NCBI RefSeq assembly: GCF_039534915.1
Contig: NZ_BAAAWE010000001.1
Location: 6,510,001 to 6,574,000, forward strand
Direction: 5' to 3'
Length of the DNA: 64,000 nucleotides
Source: Streptomyces roseofulvus
Lineage (GTDB): Bacteria > Actinomycetota > Actinomycetes > Streptomycetales > Streptomycetaceae
This document shows positions 8,350 to 16,700 of the stretch, in pieces. The position numbers were made by a program, and so were the translations under genes. The notes below the pieces were generated by a model. It was not told where the DNA came from. It did no database searches and was given only the letters and a program-made list of their open reading frames with translations. Positions within the stretch are counted from its first letter, which is position 1; the number at the start of each line of letters is the position of its first letter.

Positions 8350-9438
8350 TCACAGCGCCGCGTAGCCCGGGCGCACGATCTCCTCGATCAGCCGCCGGCG
8401 CTCCGGCAGCGGCAGGAACGCGGCCTCCAGGGCGGCGACCGTGAACTCCTCGAAGACCGCGGGGCCGTAGCCGAAGGCGTCCGCCATGTGCTGGAACTCC
8501 TCGCTCATGGTGGTGCCGGAGACGAGCCGGTTGTCGGTGTTCAGCGTGATGCGGAAGCCGAGGCGGCGCAGCTCGTCGATCGGGTGGGAGCCGTAGTCCT
8601 TGGCGGCGCCGGTCTGCAGGTTGGAGGTCGGGCAGACCTCCAGGGCGATCCGGTTGTCGCGGACGTACGCGGCGAGGCGGCCGAGGGTGCCGTCCTCGGC
8701 GATGTCGTCCGTGATCCGCACGCCGTGCCCGATCCGCTCGGTGCCGCAGACTTGCACGGCCTCGTGGATCGACTCGGCGCCGACGGCCTCGCCCGCGTGG
8801 ATGGTGAAGTGGCAGTTCTCCCGCTTCAGGTGCTGGAAGGCGGGCAGGTGGCGGGCCGGCGGGTTGCCGATCTCGCCGCCGGCGATGTCGAAGCCGGCCA
8901 CGCCGTTGTCGCGGTGGGCGACGGTCAGCTCGGCGATCTCCAGCGAGCGGTCGGTGTGCCGCATGCCGGTGAGCAGCGCGCGGACGGTGATCCGGCCGCC
9001 GGTCCTGCGCTCGCCCTCGCGGAAGCCCTCGTTGACCGCCTCGACGACCTCGTCGAGGGTCAGGCCGCCCTCCAGGTGCTGCTCGGGGGCGTACCGGACC
9101 TCGGCGTAGACGACCCCGTCCGCCGCCAGGTCCTCGGCGCACTCGGCCGCGATGCGCAGCAGCGCCTCGCGGGTCTGCATGACCGCGCAGGTGTGGGCGA
9201 AGGTCTCCAGGTAGCGCTCCAGGGAGCCGGAGTCGGCGGCGTCCCGGAACCAGACCGCGAGCTCGGCCGGGTCCTCGGTCGGCAGCGCGGTGTAGCCGCA
9301 CTCCCGGGCCAGCTCGACGATGGTGGCCGGGCGGAGCCCGCCGTCGAGGTGGTCGTGGAGGACGGCCTTCGGGGCGCGGCGGATCCAGTCGGAGACGGCG
9401 GCCCGGGCAGGCGTGGCAGGGTTGTCAGACAAGTGCAT
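8350..9438 (-). CDS. add: Adenosine deaminase
   Basis: A 362-residue zinc hydrolase that converts adenosine and deoxyadenosine to inosine and deoxyinosine in purine salvage. Signature motifs are present: HDHLDGG (H28, H30 zinc ligands), the HAGE catalytic Glu region, ERIGHG and NTDN near the C-terminus for the last metal Asp. The transcript is probably leaderless, since TACACT lies eight bases upstream of ATG and no Shine-Dalgarno is seen. Codons 3-6 contain the palindrome TTGTCTGACAA, which also stands upstream of the neighbouring GntR gene. Expression is therefore likely to be controlled by that regulator. Confidence 0.95.
   Translation of the reverse strand: MHLSDNPATPARAAVSDWIRRAPKAVLHDHLDGGLRPATIVELARECGYTALPTEDPAELAVWFRDAADSGSLERYLETFAHTCAVMQTREALLRIAAECAEDLAADGVVYAEVRYAPEQHLEGGLTLDEVVEAVNEGFREGERRTGGRITVRALLTGMRHTDRSLEIAELTVAHRDNGVAGFDIAGGEIGNPPARHLPAFQHLKRENCHFTIHAGEAVGAESIHEAVQVCGTERIGHGVRITDDIAEDGTLGRLAAYVRDNRIALEVCPTSNLQTGAAKDYGSHPIDELRRLGFRITLNTDNRLVSGTTMSEEFQHMADAFGYGPAVFEEFTVAALEAAFLPLPERRRLIEEIVRPGYAAL
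9420..9434. promoter_or_regulatory. Putative GntR operator at the start of add
   Basis: The 15-mer GGTTGTCAGACAAGT contains the perfect palindrome TTGTC-A-GACAA (9422-9432), which matches the FadR-subfamily consensus TnGTnnnACnA at every fixed base. It overlaps codons 2-7 of add, just downstream of the likely transcription start. The same 15-mer, differing only at the central base, occurs upstream of the adjacent GntR gene. Confidence 0.65.
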
Positions 9439-9505
9439 GGCCGGGAAGTGTACGTCATCACCCGCCGGGCGGGGAGGCCCGGCCGACGGGGCCGGCGGCG
9501 CGGGC

Positions 9506-10267
9506 TCAGTGGGACTGCAGGACCGGCAGCGCGGGGGCGCCCGTCGGCAGCATGTGCTTGGCGGCCAGGACCGGGGTGTCCCCTACGCGCACCACCTGGG
9601 TGACGAGGACCGCGGGGGTGTCGGCGGGGCGGCCCAGCTGCTCGCCCCGGCGGCGTCCGAGGAGGGTGGCGGTGATCCCGCTGTGGGCGTGCAGCGCGAC
9701 CTCGCGGGAGGCGGCGAGCAGCACCGACAGCATCGACACGGCGGGATCCCCGGCCGGCGCGTCCCCGCACTCCCGCAGCGCGGCCGCGAACGCCGGATGG
9801 ACGCGTTCCAGGACCTCGTCCGCCGCCGCCCACTCGTGGCACAGCGCGGCCGGCCCCGACTCGCCGCTCAGCAGCGACTCCCAGAACCGCAGCTCGGCGC
9901 GGGCCGGGGCCAGCAGGTGCTGGGTGGTGAAGTCGGTGGGCTCCTCCACGCTGCGCAGCAGGGCCCGGACGCGGGGGCCGGTGCCGCCGCCGACGAGCTC
10001 CTCCAGCGGCTGGACGTGCTCGAAGCCGCGGCGCGGAGGGCGCGCGTTCACGGTCCGCCCCACCCCCCGGCGCACCGTGAGCAGGCCGTCCTCCTGGAGC
10101 AGCAGCAGCGCCTCGCGCAGGGCGGGCCGGCTCACCCCGAGTTCGGCGGCGAGCTTCGGCTCGGAGGGGAGGGTGGATCCGGGCGGGTAGGTGCCGTCGT
10201 GGACGGCGTCCGCGATCCGCTCGTAGAGCGCCACCACCGGTCGCCGTCGGTGCCCGCTGAGCGCCAA
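9506..10267 (-). CDS. GntR family regulator adjacent to add
   Basis: A 253-residue protein with an N-terminal winged helix (about residues 5-75, motif AAELGVSRPALREALLLL). The recognition helix resembles the FadR class. The effector region is about 170 residues; I cannot firmly assign it to FCD or UTRA. I place the start at TTG 10267 because AGGAGG lies four bases upstream; residues further upstream are Gly/Arg-rich and unlike protein. A perfect FadR-type operator lies 46-60 bp upstream of this start and another at the start of add. Autoregulation and control of adenosine deaminase are inferred. Confidence 0.82.
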   Translation of the reverse strand: MALSGHRRRPVVALYERIADAVHDGTYPPGSTLPSEPKLAAELGVSRPALREALLLLQEDGLLTVRRGVGRTVNARPPRRGFEHVQPLEELVGGGTGPRVRALLRSVEEPTDFTTQHLLAPARAELRFWESLLSGESGPAALCHEWAAADEVLERVHPAFAAALRECGDAPAGDPAVSMLSVLLAASREVALHAHSGITATLLGRRRGEQLGRPADTPAVLVTQVVRVGDTPVLAAKHMLPTGAPALPVLQSH

Positions 10268-10312
10268 GGCCCCTCCTCGTCCCTTCGTCCGGCCACCACC
10301 GTAGCCGCCCCT

Positions 10313-10327
10313 GGTTGTCTGACAAGT
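10313..10327. promoter_or_regulatory. Putative GntR autoregulatory operator
   Basis: GGTTGTCTGACAAGT contains the palindrome TTGTC-T-GACAA (10315-10325) and agrees fully with TnGTnnnACnA. It differs from the add site at 9420-9434 only at the central base, in the same orientation. It sits in the spacer between the GntR gene and the divergent DUF1049 gene, so it could affect both. Confidence 0.65.
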
Positions 10328-10425
10328 CACCCGGACGGCGCTGTCCACCGCCCCGCCGACGTGCCGGTCCCCCCATTCTGGTCCCACGGCTACGCCCGTG
10401 ACGGACGACAGGAGAGGGGCCGGGC

Positions 10426-10677
10426 ATGAGTCCCAAGGACACGGCAGGCACGCGACGGGGGGACAGGCTCGGCGCCGTCACCCCGGGACGCATCGCGATC
10501 GCGGTCGTCGCGGTCCTCCTGCTCGTCTTCATCTTCGAGAACACCCGCGAGGTGAAGATCCGGCTGCTGATCCCCGAGGTGACGATGCCGCTCTACCTGG
10601 CGCTCCTCGCCACCGCCGTGCTGGGCGCGGTCTGCGGCTGGTACGCCGCCCGGAGGGGCCCCCGGAGGAACAAGTGA
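10426..10677 (+). CDS. LapA/DUF1049-like small membrane protein
   Basis: An 83-residue protein with two predicted transmembrane helices (about residues 22-40 and 55-73). They are separated by the hallmark motif FENTREVKIRLLIPEVTMPL, whose NTR and P-E pattern is typical of DUF1049 (lipopolysaccharide-assembly-A-like) proteins. The tail is basic and faces the cytoplasm. In Gram-positives the function is unknown. The TGA overlaps the GTG of the next gene, so the two are probably coupled. Confidence 0.85.
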   Translation: MSPKDTAGTRRGDRLGAVTPGRIAIAVVAVLLLVFIFENTREVKIRLLIPEVTMPLYLALLATAVLGAVCGWYAARRGPRRNK

Positions 10678-11015
10678 GGCGCGGCGCCCTGATCGGGGCG
10701 GGCGCGGCCCTGGCCGTCGCGGCGGTGGCGGCGGGCGCCGTCGGCGACACGGCCGCCCGGCGGGCCCGGCCGCCGATGCCGGACTTCCGCGGCGGCGGCC
10801 TGTGGCGGGTCTTCACCCGCCTGGACCACCGCACCCGCCTCGACGTCCACGACGCGTCCGGCCGCGACCGCCGGGTCCTGTGGCCCCCCAGCTGGCGCGT
10901 CTGCACCCAGTACCCCGCCGCCGGCACCGGCCTCGACCGCCGCACGACGGTGACGATCGGCGTCCTCCGCAAGGGCGAACCCTGCCCCGCCCGCGTGACG
11001 ACGGCCCGCCGCTGA
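10674..11015 (+). CDS. Small exported PASTA-like protein
   Basis: A 113-residue protein starting at GTG 10674, which overlaps the preceding stop. Residues 1-28 form a signal peptide or anchor (MRRGALIGAGAALAVAAVAA). The rest has the layout of a single PASTA-type fold: MPDFRGGGL at the front, a middle W-P-P-S-W-R-V-C-T-Q-Y-P-A-A-G-T segment and a GVLRKGEPCP end, with two cysteines able to pair. PASTA folds bind peptidoglycan or act as spacers in wall-associated proteins. The assignment rests on pattern only, and the role is unknown. Confidence 0.65.
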   Translation: MRRGALIGAGAALAVAAVAAGAVGDTAARRARPPMPDFRGGGLWRVFTRLDHRTRLDVHDASGRDRRVLWPPSWRVCTQYPAAGTGLDRRTTVTIGVLRKGEPCPARVTTARR

Positions 11016-11221
11016 CCCGCGCACGCCCCGCGGGCACCGCACGACGGCACCCTGCCTGGCGCCGGCCGGGAGCCCGAAGGCAGCCCGACCCACCGGCGGT
11101 CTCCCGGACCGGCTCGCGGGCCCGCCCAAGGCCGACCGGCGGGGCGGCAGTCGGCCCCCTCCGGGCCGTACCCCGGCGGGACGGCAGCCGGCACGCCTCC
11201 CCACCGCCTAGCCTGGGACGC

Positions 11222-11767
11222 ATGTCCGGCGATCTTGAGCGTTATCTCGTGGTCGGGCCCCGGGTGGGGCTGCGGCCGTTCACGTCCGGCGACGCGGGGG
11301 AGTTCACCGCGCGGGCCGAGGAGAGCGTCGCGCTGCACCGGCCGTGGCTGTTCCCGCCGCGGACGGCCGAGGCGTACGCCGCCTACGCGGGCGCGCTGAT
11401 CGAGGATCCGGCGCGGGCCGGCTTCCTCGTCTGCGAGCGCGAGGAGGGCGGGCGGATCGCCGGCTTCCTCACGATCAACAACATCGTCCACGGCGCCTTC
11501 CGCAGCGGCGCCCTCGGCTACGGCGCCTTCGCGCACGCCGCCGGGCGCGGCCTGACGGGGGAGGCTCTCGGACTGCTCCTGGGGTACGCCTTCGGGCCGA
11601 TGGGGCTGCACCGGCTCGAAGCCAACATCCAGCCGGGCAACGCCCCGTCCCGCGCCCTGGTCCGCCGCGCCGGCTTCCGACTGGAGGGCTTCTCGCCGGC
11701 GATGCTCTTCATCGACGGCGCCTGGCGGGACCACGAGCGGTGGGCGATCACCGACCCTTGCGGTTGA
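11222..11767 (+). CDS. GNAT N-acetyltransferase, RimJ/RimL type
   Basis: A 181-residue enzyme of the RimJ-like GNAT branch, which transfers acetyl from acetyl-CoA to amine groups. It opens with RVGLRPFTSGDAGEF, has the central beta-bulge strand, the acetyl-CoA loop region AAGRGLTGEAL and the closing GLHRLEANIQPGN and RALVRRAGF motifs typical of the family. TAGCCT lies seven bases before ATG without a Shine-Dalgarno, so the mRNA may be leaderless. The acceptor could be a ribosomal-protein N-terminus or a small amine. Its 3' end overlaps the convergent DUF6204 gene by 20 bp. Confidence 0.9.
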   Translation: MSGDLERYLVVGPRVGLRPFTSGDAGEFTARAEESVALHRPWLFPPRTAEAYAAYAGALIEDPARAGFLVCEREEGGRIAGFLTINNIVHGAFRSGALGYGAFAHAAGRGLTGEALGLLLGYAFGPMGLHRLEANIQPGNAPSRALVRRAGFRLEGFSPAMLFIDGAWRDHERWAITDPCG

Positions 11768-12083
11768 CCTTCATCGTGTCGAGGTCCGTCACCGTGGACT
11801 TCAGCCCCTTGTAGCCGTGGCCGAGCGCGGCCAGCGCCGCCTCCACCCGCTCCTCGGCCAGCGCGCCCGCCATCTCGTCGCCGTCCTCCGCGTCCGACTC
11901 GACGACCAGCCGGTACGAGAAGTGCTTGAGCGCGCGGTCGTACGTGAGCGAGCCCTCCTCGGTGAAGCGCATCGCCGTCAGGCCGTGCTCCTCCACCTCG
12001 GCGAGCAGCCGCTCACGGCTCTCGGGCGACAGCCCGTCGAAGGTGCCCCGCACGATGACCCGGTAGGTGTGTGGCGTGCCCAT
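11748..12083 (-). CDS. DUF6204-like conserved protein
   Basis: A 111-residue cytoplasmic protein starting MGTPHTYRVIVRGTFDGL, which I recognise as the DUF6204 pattern of actinobacteria. An ATG 12 codons upstream exists but adds non-conserved-looking sequence, so 12083 is preferred. No catalytic residues or membrane segments are evident. A short AT-containing palindrome (CGCGC-ATTAA-GCGCG, 12167-12181) sits upstream and could be a regulatory site for this gene or its divergent neighbour. Function unknown. Confidence 0.75.
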   Translation of the reverse strand: MGTPHTYRVIVRGTFDGLSPESRERLLAEVEEHGLTAMRFTEEGSLTYDRALKHFSYRLVVESDAEDGDEMAGALAEERVEAALAALGHGYKGLKSTVTDLDTMKVNRKGR

Positions 12084-12166
12084 CTCTCGTACTCCCGTGG
12101 TGCTCCCGGTGCCCGCCACGGCGGCGGACGACCCTCCACCCTAGGCAGGGTCCCGCGCCGGGCGCA

Positions 12167-12181
12167 CGCGCATTAAGCGCG
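12167..12181. promoter_or_regulatory. Small palindrome in divergent spacer
   Basis: CGCGC-ATTAA-GCGCG, with five-base perfect arms, lies between the DUF6204 and DUF5107 genes. The AT centre stands out in a GC-rich spacer. It is a possible operator, but weak on its own. Confidence 0.25.
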
Positions 12182-12240
12182 ACGGAAGGCCCAGGTCACG
12201 CGGTCTGTTCACGGCGGTCCCCGGCGTGTTCCATGGGCGG

Positions 12241-14202
12241 ATGACGACCGTACGACGTGCCGTGCTCACCCTCCCCGCGGCCCCGCTCGGCCCGGACAAC
12301 CCGCTGCCCGCCCTCCGCACCCCCGGCCCGGCGCACGCGCTCGGGCCCGCCGAACTCGCCGCGCTCCCGCGCGAGATGGCGCGGGGCATCGGCCGGGCGC
12401 CGCTGCGCAGCCTGCTGCCCGCCCCGGTCCGCGACGGCTACGGCCGGGACCGCCCGGAGCGGGCCCTCGACGCCCTCGTCCTGGAGAACGACCGGCTGCG
12501 GGTCACCGTGCTTCCCGGGCTCGGCGGCCGGGTCCACTCCCTCCACCACAAGCCCAGCGGCCGCGAACTCGTCTACCGCAACCCCGTCTTCCAGCCCGCC
12601 GCCTTCGCCCTCAACGGCGCCTGGTTCTCCGGCGGCATCGAGTGGAACACCGGCGCCACCGGCCACACCACCCTCTCCTGCGCCCCGCTGCACGCGGCGA
12701 CCGTCCCCGCCCCGGACGGCACCCCGATGCTCCGCCTCTGGGAGTGGGAGCGCCTGCGCGACCTGCCGTTCCAGGTCGACCTGTGGCTGCCGGAGGGCTC
12801 CGACTTCCTGCTCGTCGGCGTCCGCGTCCGCAATCCGCACGAGCGGCCCGCCCCGGTCTACTGGTGGTCCAACACCGCCGTTCCCGAGCGCCGCCGGATC
12901 CTCGCGCCCGCCGACACCGCCTGGCACCACGGCCACGACCGCGGGCTCCGCAGGGTCCCCGTCCCCGCCGGTGAGGACGGCACCGACCGCTCCCGGCCCG
13001 GGCACAGCACCCACGCCGGCGACTGGTTCTACGACCTGCCGGACGGCGGACGGCGCTGGATCGCCGCCCTCGACGAGGACGGCACCGGCCTCGTCCAGAC
13101 CTCCACCGACGGCCTGCGCGGCCGCAAGCTCTTCGTCTGGGGCACCGGACCCGGCGGCCGCCGCTGGCAGGAATGGCTCACCGCGCCCGGCACCGAGGGG
13201 TACGCCGAGATCCAGGCCGGCCTCGCCCGTACCCAGCTCGAACACCTCGAACTCGCCCCCGGGTCGGAGCTGAGCTGGCTGGAGGCGTACGGGCCGCTGG
13301 TCGCCGATCCGGCCACCGCGCTCGGCGCCGACTGGGCGGCGGCCCGGGCCGAGGCCGAGCGGGCCCTGGACCTGGCCCTGCCCCGTACCGCCGTCGACGC
13401 CGCGCACACGGCCTGGCGGGAGGGGGCCGCCGACACCGATCCGGCCCCGGACGCGGTCCTGGCGGCCGGCTCCGGCTGGGGAGCCCTCGAAGTGCTGCGC
13501 GCCGGCCACGCCCTCCCGGGCACCCCCTTCCCCGAGGCGACGCTCGGCCCCGAGCAGGAGCCGTGGCGGGAGCTGCTGCGCACCGGCGTCCTGCCGCCGC
13601 CCGCGAAGGGCGACCCGCCGCTGCCGCCGCAGGTCGGCCCGGCCTGGCGGGACATGCTGGAGACCGCGCCCGCCGACCCGTCCACCGAGTACCACCTCGG
13701 CATCGCCCAGTGGCACGCCGGCGACCGCGCGCAGGCCGTCCGCAGCTGGGAGCGGGGCCTGGCGGGGGCGGTGGTCCGCTGGCCGCTGCTGTACTGCCTG
13801 GCCGTCGCCGACCGGGAGGAGGGGCATCCGGAGCGGGCCGCCCACCGCTTCGCCGAGGCGTGCGGGGAGCTGGACGGGACGGTGGACGGGCCGGCCGCCG
13901 TCACCGTGGCCGCCGCGCTGACCCGCGAGGCGGTCGACGCCCAGCTGGCCGCCGCGCGGCCCGAGCGCGCCCGCGCGCTGTGGCGAGCGCTGCCGGAGGA
14001 GGTGCGCGCCCGGGGCGCGTTCCGGCTCCTGGAGGCCCGGATCCTCCTCGCCGAGCGGCGCCCGGACGAGGCCCGGGCCGTCTTCGACGAGGGCTTCGAG
14101 GTGCCCGACCTGCGCGAGGGCGCCGAGATCCTCGGCGACCTCTGGTCCCGGCTCACCGACGAACCGCTGCCGGCCGCCTACGCGTTCCGCATGCGGCCCT
14201 GA
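12241..14202 (+). CDS. DUF5107 domain protein with TPR-like tail
   Basis: A 653-residue protein. The N-terminal half (about 70-360) has the DUF5107 pattern, a galactose-mutarotase-like beta-sandwich with LPGLGGRVHSL, RELVYRNPVFQP and GGIEWNTGATGH motifs. Homologues of this fold bind carbohydrates. The C-terminal 250 residues are helical repeats resembling TPRs (YHLGIAQWHAGDRAQAVRSWERGL). ATG 12241 is used rather than the ATG five codons upstream. I infer a cytoplasmic sugar-binding or sugar-modifying protein. No transporter or glycosidase is linked, so the substrate is unknown. Confidence 0.82.
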   Translation: MTTVRRAVLTLPAAPLGPDNPLPALRTPGPAHALGPAELAALPREMARGIGRAPLRSLLPAPVRDGYGRDRPERALDALVLENDRLRVTVLPGLGGRVHSLHHKPSGRELVYRNPVFQPAAFALNGAWFSGGIEWNTGATGHTTLSCAPLHAATVPAPDGTPMLRLWEWERLRDLPFQVDLWLPEGSDFLLVGVRVRNPHERPAPVYWWSNTAVPERRRILAPADTAWHHGHDRGLRRVPVPAGEDGTDRSRPGHSTHAGDWFYDLPDGGRRWIAALDEDGTGLVQTSTDGLRGRKLFVWGTGPGGRRWQEWLTAPGTEGYAEIQAGLARTQLEHLELAPGSELSWLEAYGPLVADPATALGADWAAARAEAERALDLALPRTAVDAAHTAWREGAADTDPAPDAVLAAGSGWGALEVLRAGHALPGTPFPEATLGPEQEPWRELLRTGVLPPPAKGDPPLPPQVGPAWRDMLETAPADPSTEYHLGIAQWHAGDRAQAVRSWERGLAGAVVRWPLLYCLAVADREEGHPERAAHRFAEACGELDGTVDGPAAVTVAAALTREAVDAQLAAARPERARALWRALPEEVRARGAFRLLEARILLAERRPDEARAVFDEGFEVPDLREGAEILGDLWSRLTDEPLPAAYAFRMRP

Positions 14203-14209
14203 TCGCGCG

Positions 14210-15046
14210 TCAGGGGACGCGGCACAGGACCTCGCCGTGCGGCACCATGAACCAGGCGTCCTCCTGGGTGCCCCACTCGCGCCAGGCGGCGGCGACCTCC
14301 GCCAGCTCGGCGCGGGTGGCGTGGCCGCCCTCGACCGCCAGGTCCGCGTAGGACGAGCCGGTCGTGCGGTCCGCCCACAGGCCGCTCCACCAGGCCCGCT
14401 CCTCGGGTCCCGCGAAGGTCCAGACGCTGCCCGAGGCGGCGACGTCGGCGAAGCCGGCCTCCCGGGCCCAGGCGAACAGCCGCCGTCCGGCGTCCGGTTC
14501 GCCGCCGTTGGCGCGCGCCACCCGGTGGTACAGGTCCAGCCAGCCGTCCAGCGCGGACCGTTCGGGGTACCAGGTGAAGGCGCCGTAGTCGCTGTCCCGG
14601 GCGGCCACGATCCCGCCCGGCCGGCACACCCGGCGCATCTCGCGCAGCGCCCGCACCGGGTCGCCCACGTGCTGGAGCACCTGGTGGGCGTGGACGACGT
14701 CGAAGGAGTCGTCGGGGAAGTCCAGGGCGTGCACGTCGGCGACGGCGAACTCCACCTTCTCCAGGCCGCGTTCGCGTGCCGCCGCCCGCGCCTTGCCGAG
14801 GACGTCCTCGGCGCTGTCGACGGCGGTGACCCGCCCCGGGGCGACCAGCGCGGCCAGGTCGGCGGTGATGGTGCCGGGCCCGCAGCCCACGTCCAGCACG
14901 TCGAGCCCCGGGCGCAGTTCGCCCAGCAGGTAGGCCGCCGAGTTGGCTGCGGTGCGCCAGGTGTGCGAGCGGAGCACCGACTCGTGGTGGCCGTGGGTGT
15001 AGACGGCGGTCTCGCGGGCCTGGGTCCGCTCGGAGGCGTGCGTCAT
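14210..15046 (-). CDS. Class I SAM-dependent methyltransferase
   Basis: A 278-residue enzyme with a Rossmann-type methyltransferase core. Motif I is LDVGCGPGTITADLA (SAM binding), followed by an acidic VDSAEDVL ribose-binding residue, ADVHALDFPDDSFDVVHAHQVLQH (motif II/III) and a post-core CRPGGIVAARDSDYGAF. The start is ATG 15046 with GGGAG upstream. The fold matches UbiE/Methyltransf_11 enzymes. The substrate is probably a small molecule but cannot be assigned. It faces away from the sulfite-oxidase gene across a 390 bp spacer. Confidence 0.88.
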   Translation of the reverse strand: MTHASERTQARETAVYTHGHHESVLRSHTWRTAANSAAYLLGELRPGLDVLDVGCGPGTITADLAALVAPGRVTAVDSAEDVLGKARAAARERGLEKVEFAVADVHALDFPDDSFDVVHAHQVLQHVGDPVRALREMRRVCRPGGIVAARDSDYGAFTWYPERSALDGWLDLYHRVARANGGEPDAGRRLFAWAREAGFADVAASGSVWTFAGPEERAWWSGLWADRTTGSSYADLAVEGGHATRAELAEVAAAWREWGTQEDAWFMVPHGEVLCRVP

Positions 15047-15436
15047 GGAACCGACTCCCTCTGGTGTGGGTACGGGCCTCCACCGTAGGGCCATCTGACG
15101 CATGGTGAGACGGGTGTCTTGGGATGTGGACAGAAGAGGGGTCGGGAGCAGGGAATTCCGGACTGGAGTTGGTTTCTAGAAAGGACTTCTATATGTTTCC
15201 CCTCGGGGGGACGCGCAACGGGGGCGCGTGCCCGCGGAGGCGGCCCGGACCCAGGGGGGAGACCGGGCCGCCGCCGCGCTCCGCCCCCTCTCCACTCCCG
15301 GCCCGCGGCCCGCGCCGGGCCTCCTGTGACAGCCTCGTGAACGGGCGGCCGGAAACCGGCTCGGCCGCCCCGCGCACGCCTACGATCGGCCCGCCGCCGT
15401 CCGGCGGCCCGCCCCGTGACCGTGCCGAGGAGTCCC
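15047..15436. other. 390 bp divergent spacer with AT-rich island and hairpins
   Basis: This spacer separates the divergent methyltransferase and sulfite-oxidase genes. Positions 15155-15202 are unusually AT-rich for this genome and include GGAATTCC, TTTCTAGAAA and CTTCTATATG. Just after it come hairpins, the best being GGCGGCCCGG (15239-15248) paired with CCGGGCCGCC (15263-15272), a perfect ten-base stem. No convincing coding frame is present. It may hold two promoters, an attenuator or a small RNA. Confidence 0.45.
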
Positions 15437-16633
15437 GTGCCGAACCCGCCCGCGCCCGTCCGCCGTACGCTCCTCAAGGGCCTCGCCGCAGCCCCGTTCG
15501 CGGCCGCGCTCGGCGGCTCCCCCACCCCCGCGTCGGCCGCCCCCGCAGCAGCCCCGGGCATCGTCAAGCCGCTCCCCGAGCAGTACTTCACCGTCCGCGG
15601 CACCAACGCCGAAGCCCGCTTCGACGCCTTCGGCGACACCGGCTTCCTCACCCCCGCCGACCGCTTCTTCGTCCGCAACCACACCACCACCCCCGTCCTC
15701 GACGCCCAGGACTGGCGGCTCACCCTCTGGGGCGACGGACTCCACGGCCGCTCGCCCGTCCACTTCACCTACGGACACCTCCGCGATCTGCCCTCCGTCA
15801 CCCGGACGGCCCTCGTCGAATGCGCCGGGAACGCCCGCAGCCTGTACGCAACCCAGCAGGGCCAGGCCGTCTCCGGCACCGCCTGGACCCTCGGCGCCGT
15901 CGGCGCCGCCCGCTGGCGCGGCGTCCGCCTCGGCGAGGTGCTGCGCCGCGCCGGACTCGCCCACGACGCCGTCGACCTGATGCCGCGCGGCCTCGACGCC
16001 CCCTACGTCTCGGGCGGCACCGACCACGGCCGGGTCCGCCGTCCGCTGCCCGTCGCCAAGGCGCTGGACGACGTGATCCTCGCGTACGAGATGAACGGCG
16101 AGCCGCTCCCGTACGACCACGGGCACCCCGTCCGGCTCATCGTGCCCGACTGGGTCGGCATCGCATCCGTCAAGTGGCTCGGCGACATCGAGGTCTCCAC
16201 CCGCCCGCTCACCAGCCCCTGGTCCACCGACTGGTACCGGCTCCTCGGCGAGGCCCACCCGCCCGGCGGCAGTGCCCCGCTCACCCGGCAGACCCTCAAG
16301 TCCGGCTACCAGCTGCCCTTCGGCGCCACCCTGGAGGCCGGCCGCGTCCACCGGCTGACCGGCCGCGCCTGGTCCGCCCACGCACCCGTCCGCTCCGTCG
16401 ACGTCTCCACCGACGGCGGCGCCACCTGGCGCCCCGCCCGGCTCCACGACGGCCCCCGGCGCGGTGCCTGGGTCCGCTGGTCGGCGCCGTGGCGGCCGGA
16501 GCGCACCGGGCCCGTCACCCTGCTCTCCCGCACCACCGACGCCGCCGGGAACGTCCAGCCCGACCGGGCCGTCCACAACACCCAGGGCTACCTCTTCGAC
16601 GCGATCGTCCGTCACCCGGTCGCGATCGCCTGA
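15437..16633 (+). CDS. Sulfite oxidase-like molybdopterin enzyme, Tat-exported
   Basis: A 398-residue enzyme of the sulfite oxidase/YedY-like family. GTG 15437 follows GAGGAG; an alternative GTG at 15416 lacks one. The N-terminus VRRTLLKGLAAA is a twin-arginine signal. The molybdenum-ligating cysteine is C129 in ALVECAGNARS. Further family motifs are RVRRPLPVAKALDDVILAY and GHPVRLIVPDWVG, and a C-terminal immunoglobulin-like dimerisation domain carries DVSTDGGATW. It probably oxidises sulfite or a related substrate outside the membrane. No cytochrome or heme subunit is adjacent. FdhD at 38.8 kb is also a molybdenum-enzyme maturation factor but is unlinked. Confidence 0.9.
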   Translation: MPNPPAPVRRTLLKGLAAAPFAAALGGSPTPASAAPAAAPGIVKPLPEQYFTVRGTNAEARFDAFGDTGFLTPADRFFVRNHTTTPVLDAQDWRLTLWGDGLHGRSPVHFTYGHLRDLPSVTRTALVECAGNARSLYATQQGQAVSGTAWTLGAVGAARWRGVRLGEVLRRAGLAHDAVDLMPRGLDAPYVSGGTDHGRVRRPLPVAKALDDVILAYEMNGEPLPYDHGHPVRLIVPDWVGIASVKWLGDIEVSTRPLTSPWSTDWYRLLGEAHPPGGSAPLTRQTLKSGYQLPFGATLEAGRVHRLTGRAWSAHAPVRSVDVSTDGGATWRPARLHDGPRRGAWVRWSAPWRPERTGPVTLLSRTTDAAGNVQPDRAVHNTQGYLFDAIVRHPVAIA

Positions 16634-16639
16634 GCGCCG

Positions 16640-16669
16640 ACTTATAAAGGGCACGGGGACGCCGTGCCC
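16640..16669 (+). promoter_or_regulatory. TATAAA element and hairpin before the aminotransferase-fold gene
   Basis: CTTATAAAG (16641-16649) is a rare AT-rich hexamer context here and could be a -10 element. It is followed at once by GGGCACGG-GGACG-CCGTGCCC (16649-16669), an eight-base perfect stem. It may act as terminator for the sulfite-oxidase gene or as a structured 5' leader. Confidence 0.35.
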
Positions 16670-16700
16670 GGCGCCCCCGTGCGCTCAGGAGGTACGGGAC

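Noticed and set aside
15193..16647. A plus-strand frame starting in the AT-rich island and running through the sulfite oxidase gene.
   Set aside because: It is Arg/Pro-rich throughout and lacks any motif, and it overlaps a well-supported enzyme in another frame.
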